Shown here: in pieces, positions 8,357-15,288 of the stretch
Numbering within the stretch: the stretch's first letter is position 1
Layout of the letters: the number at the start of each line of letters is the position of its first letter
Source of the DNA: Flavobacteriales bacterium UBA6772
Lineage (GTDB): Bacteria; Bacteroidota; Bacteroidia; Flavobacteriales; Flavobacteriaceae
Assembly: GCA_905181765.1 (NCBI GenBank)
Contig: CAJIYW010000001.1
Location: 558,001-622,000, forward strand
Direction: 5' to 3'
Length of the DNA stretch: 64,000 bases
Position numbers and translations under genes: made by a program
Notes under the pieces: model-generated
What the model was told of the DNA's origin: nothing
Databases searched by the model: none
Seen by the model: the letters and a program-made list of their open reading frames with translations, nothing else

Positions 8357-9684
8357 ATCCTTTTTTCTAGACGAAATTTAAAAGTCATTTCAATACCATC
8401 TCTTTTAATTTTAAGCTGAATTTTTTTATTCACTTTTTCGCTAAACTCATTAACCATATCTTTTAATTTATAATAGTATGCGGGTTTTCTATTAATTCTT
8501 ATAATTAAATCTCCTGCTTTTAAGCCTGCTTTATCAGCATTAGAATTTTTAACAACCGTTTTAATTTTATAAGAAGGCTTGAATTTATATGAAAAATTAG
8601 TAAAAAATGTAACTGAATTCTTTTCAGACAGTTTGTAGTTAGAAATATCCTGTGCTTCTTCTCTAACGAGTTGTTTGCCATTATACATAATATCTAAACC
8701 ACTCATGTTATAGTTAAAAGGAGCCTTAAAAAATTTATTTTTCTTAAACATTATTTGTTTGTTTGGGTAATCTAACCAAACTGTAAATCTTTTTAAAACA
8801 CCACCTCCCAAACTACCATTTCTTTGTTCAAAGCGTCGTGCTAACCTCGTAGAAAGTGTGTCTAAAAAAGAAACTGTTGGATTCTTAATTTCAAAATCCC
8901 CTATTTTAAGTCCTGGTATCCTGCTTCTATTGCCATAAATGATACCGCTTAAACCCTCACCTAAAATATCATTAAAAAACTTTTTAGGAGTTTTAATTTC
9001 TTTTTTAGAGTTTTCAAAAAGCCATAGTGCATCACTTCCACCAGAATCTAATAACATTTTCACATTAGTAAAAGTACTATAAACAGTATCTAATTGAACT
9101 TGAACATCAATGTAAGGTTTTTTTCTATGAAATTGAAGTGGTAAAACTTCACATTTTCTACATTTTTTAAGTCTAAACTTTTTAGGATTATAGAAGGTTA
9201 TTTCCTCTGCACTGTAATTAATTTTTATTGTAAAATTTTTCAATAAATTGTAACCAATAATACCATGAATCGTTGTGCCCATTTTACTAGAAAAATCGAA
9301 AACATCTTTTAAAATGACATATATAGATGCATTATCGGTAAATATATTTTTTATATGTATTCTATTATTTTCAGAAAGCACTGCATCTACAGAAGCGCCA
9401 CCTCCCAGACCTTTTAAAATAATTTTCTTAGGATTTAAAACAGCAATGCTATCATTTTTTGATAAATTAAAAATAATTGTTTTATTTGCGCCAGTATCTA
9501 AAATAAAGGAAAGTGTTTTTCCATTAACCTCAACGGGAATTACAATTAAATTATTAATTAATTTAAAAGAAACTCTTTGTTTCGATTTTGATTTTTTTTG
9601 AAAACGGAATCCGTTTTGTGCATTGATTCTTATTACGAAACCAAAGAGTATTGCGGTTACTATAAGAAGTACTATTTTGTTCAA
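8353..9684 (-). CDS. Retropepsin-like aspartyl protease with C-terminal PDZ domain
   Basis: The 443-residue protein has an N-terminal signal sequence (residues 1-22). Two retropepsin-like halves follow, each with a catalytic-type motif: FILDTGANKTIIF near residue 60 and MLLDSGGSDALW near residue 215. A PDZ domain occupies about residues 360-440 (NADKAGLKAGDLIIRINRKP). The order protease, protease, PDZ matches a flavobacterial family of putative periplasmic proteases. The second motif has DSG rather than DTG, which some family members accept. Substrate unknown. It is convergent with the DUF1573 gene and shares its last four bases. Confidence 0.85.
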   Translation of the reverse strand: MNKIVLLIVTAILFGFVIRINAQNGFRFQKKSKSKQRVSFKLINNLIVIPVEVNGKTLSFILDTGANKTIIFNLSKNDSIAVLNPKKIILKGLGGGASVDAVLSENNRIHIKNIFTDNASIYVILKDVFDFSSKMGTTIHGIIGYNLLKNFTIKINYSAEEITFYNPKKFRLKKCRKCEVLPLQFHRKKPYIDVQVQLDTVYSTFTNVKMLLDSGGSDALWLFENSKKEIKTPKKFFNDILGEGLSGIIYGNRSRIPGLKIGDFEIKNPTVSFLDTLSTRLARRFEQRNGSLGGGVLKRFTVWLDYPNKQIMFKKNKFFKAPFNYNMSGLDIMYNGKQLVREEAQDISNYKLSEKNSVTFFTNFSYKFKPSYKIKTVVKNSNADKAGLKAGDLIIRINRKPAYYYKLKDMVNEFSEKVNKKIQLKIKRDGIEMTFKFRLEKRI

Positions 9685-9841
9685 GCTGCTATTTTTTTTT
9701 GTTTTTGTATAAATTTACGATAATAAGATTTGTGTACTCTTATTTTTGATAATAAATTAAGCCTTAAACTTTTGGTAATATAAGGCATCATCTAAAATAT
9801 ATTTCGCAAATTTGCAGTGTTAATTTTATACAAAAAATAAT

Positions 9842-11032
9842 ATGCCTTTAATTTCTAAAAAAGGAATAGAAATGCCAGAATCGCCAATTAGAAAATTGGT
9901 GCCATTTGCAGAAAACGCTAAGAAAAGAGGCGTTAAAGTATTTCATTTAAACATAGGTCAGCCAGACATTAAAACGCCGAAAATTGCGTTAGATGCAGTT
10001 AAAAACAACACTTTAGAGACGTTAGCTTACGCGCGTTCTGAAGGTTCTGAAACTTACAGAACTAAGTTGGCAAAATATTATGTAAAAAACAACATACCTG
10101 TTACTGCAAATAATATAATTGCAACTACAGGTGGTTCTGAAGCTTTGCTTTTTACAATTGGTAGTATTACAGATCCTGGAGATGAAATTATTATACCAGA
10201 GCCATTTTATGCAAATTACAATGGCTTTTCTACTGCTTCTGGTGTAACCGTTGTGCCAGTTATTTCTAAAATTGAAAATAACTTTGCACTGCCAAAAATT
10301 GAGGAGTTTGAAAAATTAATTACTAATAAAACCAAAGCAATATTAATTTGTAACCCTGGAAATCCCACAGGTTATTTATATTCTGAAGAAGAGATTGAAA
10401 AATTGAAAAAGATTGTCTTAAAACACGATTTATTTTTAATTGCCGATGAAGTATATAGAGAATTCACATATGATGGTTTAAAACATACATCTGTTTTATC
10501 ATTAGAAGGAATAGATAACAATGCCATTGTAATAGATTCTGTTTCTAAACGTTACAGTATGTGCGGGGCTAGAATAGGTTGTATTGTTTCTAAAAACGAT
10601 GAATTTATAAAAACTGCCATTAAATTTGCACAAGCAAGATTAAGTCCGCCAACATACGCATTAATTGCAAGTGAAGCTGCCTTAGATACGCCGCAATCTT
10701 ATTTTGATGATGTTATTGAAGAATATGTAGCTAGAAGAAATACATTAATTGCAGGGCTAGAAAAAATAGAGGGTGTAAAAGTTGCAAATCCAAAAGGTGC
10801 TTTTTACTGTGTAGCCGAATTACCTGTTAAAGATTCTGATCATTTTGCACAATGGTTGTTAGAAGATTTTAATTTAAATAATGAAACAGTAATGGTTGCG
10901 CCAGCAAGCGGATTCTACTCTACACCGGGTGAAGGAAAAAACCAAATAAGAATGGCATATGTTTTAAACAAAACAGATTTAAACCGTTCTATAGAAATTT
11001 TAGCAGCAGCATTAAAACAATATCCTAATTAG
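9842..11032 (+). CDS. Pyridoxal-phosphate aminotransferase (class I/II, aspartate aminotransferase-like)
   Basis: The 396-residue enzyme has the fold-type I pattern: ATTGGSEALLF near residue 98 in the cofactor phosphate region, CNPGNPTGYLY near residue 176, DEVYREF near residue 206, and the Schiff-base lysine in DSVSKRYSMCGARIGC near residue 240. It transfers amino groups between an amino acid and a 2-oxo acid. Family members include aspartate aminotransferases, and exact substrate preference cannot be read from sequence. murB follows with no gap, so the two are cotranscribed. Confidence 0.9.
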   Translation: MPLISKKGIEMPESPIRKLVPFAENAKKRGVKVFHLNIGQPDIKTPKIALDAVKNNTLETLAYARSEGSETYRTKLAKYYVKNNIPVTANNIIATTGGSEALLFTIGSITDPGDEIIIPEPFYANYNGFSTASGVTVVPVISKIENNFALPKIEEFEKLITNKTKAILICNPGNPTGYLYSEEEIEKLKKIVLKHDLFLIADEVYREFTYDGLKHTSVLSLEGIDNNAIVIDSVSKRYSMCGARIGCIVSKNDEFIKTAIKFAQARLSPPTYALIASEAALDTPQSYFDDVIEEYVARRNTLIAGLEKIEGVKVANPKGAFYCVAELPVKDSDHFAQWLLEDFNLNNETVMVAPASGFYSTPGEGKNQIRMAYVLNKTDLNRSIEILAAALKQYPN

Positions 11033-12040
11033 TTGAATATTCAAGAAAACATATCTCTAAAGAAGTATAATACATTTGGTATTGCCGTAAATGCCAAACG
11101 TTTTATTTCTGTGGCTTCTGTTTATGAGTTGCAACAACTTTTAAAAGTAGAAAAAAATATTTTCTTAATTTCTGGAGGAAGTAATATGTTACTTACAAAA
11201 GATATTGAAGCGTTAGTTGTGCATCTTGATATTAAAGGAATTTCTATAGATAGAGAAGATGATAATACTATTTATCTTACTGTAAATGCTGGCGAAAATT
11301 GGCACGAACTTGTTATATGGTGTGTTTCAAATAATTACGGAGGCATAGAAAACTTATCGCTGATTCCTGGAAATGTGGGTACTTGCCCAATTCAAAATAT
11401 TGGTGCTTACGGAGTGGAAGTAAAAGACACCATAACTAAAGTTGAAGCTCTAGAAATTGAAACAGGTAAATTAATTCAGTTTTCAAACGAATCTTGTAAT
11501 TTTGAATATAGAAACTCTCTCTTTAAGAATAAAGAAAAAGGAAAATATATTATTACCGCTGTAAGCTTTCAGTTAACTAAAAGAAATCACAATCTAAATT
11601 CTTCCTACGGTGCAATTGAATCTGAATTAATAGCAAAGAAAATAACAAAACCTTCTTTGAAAGATATTTCTGATGCAGTAATCGCTGTCAGAAAATCGAA
11701 ACTTCCAGATCCAAAAGAAATTGGAAATAGCGGCAGCTTTTTTAAAAACCCTGTGATTCCTAAATCCAAATTTTTAGAACTTCAGAAAAAATATCCAAAA
11801 GCTCCAAGTTATAACGTTTCTAAAACTGAGGTTAAAGTTCCTGCAGGTTGGTTAATAGAACAAGCTGGTTTTAAAGGAAAACGTTTTGGAGACTATGGTG
11901 TGTATGAGAAACAAGCACTTGTTCTAGTTAATTATGGTAATGCCTCTGGAAAAGAAATCTATAAACTTGCACAAAAAATTCAAGAAACAATTATGCAAAA
12001 ATTTGGTATTTCTTTAGAAATTGAGGTAAATATTATTTAA
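11033..12040 (+). CDS. murB: UDP-N-acetylenolpyruvoylglucosamine reductase
   Basis: MurB uses FAD and NADPH to make UDP-N-acetylmuramate for peptidoglycan. The 335 residues are of the E. coli-like type. YNTFGI is near residue 12, the FAD-binding LISGGSNMLL is near residue 45, IPGNVGTCPIQNIGAYG near residue 112, and the catalytic serine region GNSGSFFKNP near residue 233. The start is a TTG codon directly after the TAG of the aminotransferase gene; no ATG is available before the conserved N-terminus. This suggests translational coupling. Confidence 0.97.
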   Translation: MNIQENISLKKYNTFGIAVNAKRFISVASVYELQQLLKVEKNIFLISGGSNMLLTKDIEALVVHLDIKGISIDREDDNTIYLTVNAGENWHELVIWCVSNNYGGIENLSLIPGNVGTCPIQNIGAYGVEVKDTITKVEALEIETGKLIQFSNESCNFEYRNSLFKNKEKGKYIITAVSFQLTKRNHNLNSSYGAIESELIAKKITKPSLKDISDAVIAVRKSKLPDPKEIGNSGSFFKNPVIPKSKFLELQKKYPKAPSYNVSKTEVKVPAGWLIEQAGFKGKRFGDYGVYEKQALVLVNYGNASGKEIYKLAQKIQETIMQKFGISLEIEVNII

Positions 12041-12100
12041 TAAAAAGAGTCTCACTTCCACAAGATATAAACCTTTTTAAAAATTAATTCAAAATTTTAT

Positions 12101-13172
12101 TTATTCTTTTTTTAATGCCTTAACATCAATCATAAGTTGTGCTAATGACGCCCTATTAAGACTATTGTATATACCTCTTATGTGTTTATTTGTATCAATG
12201 AGTACGAAGTTTTCAGTATGCAAAAACGCATCAATTCCTTTTGGTTCACCTAAATCCTCTTCAACAAAGTAAAACTTTCTTCCCAAGTCATATATTTCTT
12301 TTTTATTACCAGTTACCAAATGCCATTTCTTATCTATGATTCCATTCTCTAAAGCATACTCTTTAAGTTTCGGAACTGAATCTATTGTTGGAGTCACAGA
12401 ATGTGATAAAAATAAAACAGCTGTATCATTTTTAAATTCTTCTTGAAGCTTCAGCATACTATCTGTCATCATAGGACAGATTCCAGGGCAAGTAGTAAAG
12501 AAAAAATCGGCAATATAGATTTTATTTTTTTCTTTTTTTAATATCTCTATATGACGTTTTAATCGCTGTATATCTAAAGCTAATGTCCCGTTATAAACGC
12601 CTCTAATCCTTGCTTTTTTATCAACTAAAACAAAGTTCTCGGTATGAATAAACTCGCTTTCATCTTTGGTTTTTTTAAAGTCTTCATCTGCAAAATAAGA
12701 AGCTCTTGCTATTTTATAAATTTGATCTCTATCTCCGGTAACCAAATGCCATTTGCCATCTATGGCTTTTTGCGTACTGGCATATTCTTTAATTTTCTCT
12801 ATAGAATCTACCCAAGGCATTACAGAGTGTGATAGTAATAAAATATTTTCATCTTCTTTATAGGTTTCCTGAAGTGAACCCATATTTTTTGATAAAATTG
12901 GACAAATACTTGGACAGGTTGTAAAGAAAAAATCTGCAATATAAATCTTCCCTTCAAAATCTTTATTTGTTATTTTCTCTCCATTCTGATTGATAAACTC
13001 AAACGGTGCAATGGTATGAATTTGAGTATACTGTTTATCACTTTTTAAAATCCATTCTGGTGTAATTCTTCTGAGTTATAAAAAGGAAGCGTTTGTGTCT
13101 TATCTATAGGAGCTTCTTGCTTACAAGCAACACAAAGCAGACAAAACAATAGCAGTTGTTTAATATTCATTT
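12101..13172 (-). CDS. Double-domain SCO1/SenC lipoprotein (two frameshifts near the N-terminus)
   Basis: Corrected for two one-base deletions, this gene encodes about 357 residues. The N-terminus MNIKQLLLF leads to a lipobox-like CVACKQE. Two complete SCO1/SenC thioredoxin-like domains follow in tandem. The first has FFFTTCPSICP near residues 82-92 and the ligand His in FIHTENFVLVD near residue 177. The second has FFFTTCPGICP near residues 224-234 and His in FLHTENFVLID near residue 319. Both copies keep the CxxxC and His copper ligands. SCO proteins deliver copper or electrons to cytochrome oxidase CuA sites. The second copy has no signal of its own and joins directly at KKEKNKIYIADFFF. The breaks lie near bases 13130 and 13065. 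It is last in an operon with the YwqK-like and YHYH genes. Confidence 0.75.
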
Positions 13173-13178
13173 ATCTTT

Positions 13179-13779
13179 AATTTTTATCATGCAATACGCT
13201 CACACATTTTTTTAAACCAATGAGACCGTGTCTTTCATTGGCTACAGTATAAAAATTAGCTTTAATTCGCCCTTTAAAATCCCACATTTTCTGTGACTCC
13301 AGCTTCTTTTCCCTCTATAAAATTGAAATGCTTTTTGCTAACACTCCGTTGGCATACCAATCTTTTACACTTCCATTATACACGCCGGTATTCTTAAAAT
13401 GATATTCAAACATTTGCATCCCATTTTTATGCCAACCTTTATGAACTTTTGCTTTCAAACCATTTATATAAAAACGTTCAAACCATTTTTTCTTATTTTG
13501 ATACCATCCAAAATAAGTACCCTGTCTTTTTCCTTGATAATATTCTGCCGTCGATTTTATAGATTACCCTCTGCATAAAACTCTTTTACCACTCCAGAAT
13601 AATGCTTTTATATCAAAAAATAATACTCCATTTTTTAATTGAAATAACGGATGCTTTCTTTTTCTTCAATAGCATGGAATGATAATTTTTTCTAACAAAA
13701 GGTTTCTTCTTTATCTCCTTACGTGTTTCATCGCAAGAAATAAAAATAGTATTGAGAAAAGAAAAAATAGCGCTTTCAA
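13179..13779 (-). pseudogene. YwqK/MORN-repeat lipoprotein, multiply frameshifted
   Basis: No single frame is long, but piecing frames together gives one protein. It starts with a signal sequence (from TTG, KALFFLFSILFLFL then a Cys) and continues with repeats of the MORN/YwqK 'antitoxin' type: KEFYAEGNL, GKRQGTYFGWYQNKKKWFERFYING, VHKGWHKNGMQMFEYHF and VYNGSVKDWYANGVLAKS. At least five one-base shifts occur in 600 bases, more than in the neighbours, so either the gene has decayed or the local sequence is poor. It starts four bases after the YHYH stop and ends six bases before the SCO start, so it belongs to their operon. YwqK-like repeats are often near secreted or toxin systems; function here unknown. 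Confidence 0.55.
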
Positions 13780-13783
13780 GATA

Positions 13784-14558
13784 TTACCTTGTTATCGTTC
13801 CTGCAGTTCCAAAGAAACCATTTCCATTTAAATACGGATCTTCATTTGTAATATGATAATGATAAATTCCGTCAGGAAAATCTGATGTTACATGAGTATG
13901 ACCATGATAATCATCTAAATCTTCATTGGTATACTGTGTCCGTTCCATTTTCCGTGGCCATATACTGGAAATCCATCAGAAAGAAGTCCTAAAAAGGCAT
14001 CTTTACCAAAGGTTGTTGTCAAATAAGATGGCTCTATATGGTAATGATATTGGGTTCCTGCAGGATGTCCTAACCATTGATCAAAAGAATTTATTTCATT
14101 CGTTAAAGGTTGATTGTTTGGCCCTGCATATTGATTAAAAAATACAACTCCATTTCTAGAAATTCCAATAGGTCCTAAAGGAGTTGCACTTTTATTGGTG
14201 GCTTCTGCTGGATGTTAACGTCATCGTAAACGTAATATTTTGTTCTCCGATGAGCCTTCGGATTTTGATTCCAATTAGAGTTTGTACCGTTATAAGGTTC
14301 ATATAAAGGATGAGAGGCACTCCAGTAAGGGCTTGTATGATTTGGTAAATCTGTTGTTGTAAATGTAACCATATTACCAGCAACAGCATATGAAACGGCA
14401 TCAATTCCATCGAATTTGGACAGTATCGAACTAATATCATATGATGTAGTTGGTAGAAGATTTTCACTACCATCCTCTTTTGTTTCAGATGAACTACAGG
14501 AAATAAATATAATTGATAATAATAGAAGTATTGATATTTTAATGAATTGAGTTTTCAT
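13784..14558 (-). CDS. YHYH-domain lipoprotein (two frameshifts)
   Basis: Corrected for two missing bases (near 14213 and 13935), the gene encodes about 258 residues. It begins with a lipoprotein signal, IIFISCSSSETKEDG, with lipid-site Cys near residue 21. The central and C-terminal parts hold the family signature: GTQYHYHIEP near residue 150, then DGFPVYGHGKWNGH, DDYHGHTHVTSDFPDG and IYHYHITNEDPYLNG, all rich in His and Tyr. The YHYH family is secreted, and many members sit beside SCO/copper genes. The His clusters suggest metal binding, which is inference. It is the first gene of the operon with the YwqK-like and SCO genes, with a leader of about 140 bases. Confidence 0.75.
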
Positions 14559-14706
14559 TTATAATGATTTAAGGTTATTTCATATTTAGATACAAGCTCT
14601 TTTATAAACTTGGGCACGTTACCTTCAATTTAACAAAAAACAGCAATAATTAAATTGTAATTCTTTAATAAAATCTTGTTCGCTCAATAGTTTTTTATTC
14701 AAAAAA

Positions 14707-14714
14707 CAAACGTA
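14707..14714 (-). promoter_or_regulatory. Possible -7 promoter element for the YHYH operon (TACGTTTG)
   Basis: Exact minus-strand TAnnTTTG match located directly after the T-tract of the terminator at 14715-14743. It would give an operon leader of about 140 bases. No good -33 element was seen. Confidence 0.4.
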
Positions 14715-14743
14715 CAAAAAAAAGACCATCTTTTCAGATGGCC
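14715..14743 (-). terminator. Intrinsic terminator upstream of the YHYH operon
   Basis: An eight-base stem (GGCCATCT / AGATGGTC on the minus strand, with one G-T pair) with a four-base loop is followed by eight T residues. It must end a minus-strand transcript that begins further right; the only candidate seen is the short open frame at 14883-14996. Confidence 0.65.
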
Positions 14744-14882
14744 TTCTTTCACTTTTTCCATTTCAAAAATCTTTGTAGCCTTATTTTATTAATAGGTATT
14801 TTGAAGCAATAATTATTAAAGGACTGCAGTATCAAAAAAACAGAAATTTATAACTGTATACTTTTTTTCAAAATAGGTTAGT

Positions 14883-14996
14883 TTAAGTTGGTTTCGTTCC
14901 ACGTATTGTTTTATATTTTGTGTGACCTAAGTAATATTTATTAATAAAGAGCTTAATACTCGCAATAAAAATTAATAATAACTTTAATAATTCCAA
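14883..14996 (-). CDS. Possible 37-residue hydrophobic peptide
   Basis: A minus-strand open frame starts with TTG and begins MELLKLLLIFIASIKLF, a likely membrane helix, then a basic tail ending in KYKTIRGTKPT. Support is positional. An AAGGA ribosome-binding-like site lies seven bases upstream, a TTG-N16-TAATATTTG promoter-like pair lies at 15017-15044, and a strong terminator follows at 14715-14743. I do not recognise the peptide. It may instead be the tail of a decayed larger gene, because this stretch is full of broken genes. Confidence 0.3.
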   Translation of the reverse strand: MELLKLLLIFIASIKLFINKYYLGHTKYKTIRGTKPT

Positions 14997-15066
14997 TAAC
15001 TAGTCCTTAAAAAATACAAATATTAAATTTATTGGCGTCTGCAACTAAATCAGAGCATTACGTTAA

Positions 15067-15249
15067 ATGCTTTATTTCGCTTACGGCAGTAATTTAAATC
15101 ATTTCCAAATGAAAAGAAGATGTAATTTAAGCTCCATAAAAGGAATTAATGAGACTTTGATTTTTAAATTTGTTCTTTTTTTAAGTAATTATTTGTTCTT
15201 TTTTTTAAAAAACAAGCTAAGCATATTTGTAATTTGTTTATTTTTATGA
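15067..15249 (+). pseudogene. N-terminal relic of a gamma-glutamylcyclotransferase-like gene
   Basis: The first residues, MLYFAYGSNLNHFQMKRRC, match the conserved N-terminus of the gamma-glutamylcyclotransferase (GGCT/AIG2-like) family, where YGSNL forms part of the substrate-binding loop. After about residue 25 the similarity stops. The rest of the frame is low-complexity, hydrophobic and AT-rich (FVLFLSNYLFFFLKN) and ends at 15249. The rest of the enzyme, normally about 110-150 residues, including its catalytic Glu, is missing. This looks like a deletion relic next to the broken regulator gene. Confidence 0.55.
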
Positions 15250-15288
15250 GAAAAAAAAGTGATCTTTATGGTCAAAAATAACTGCTAT

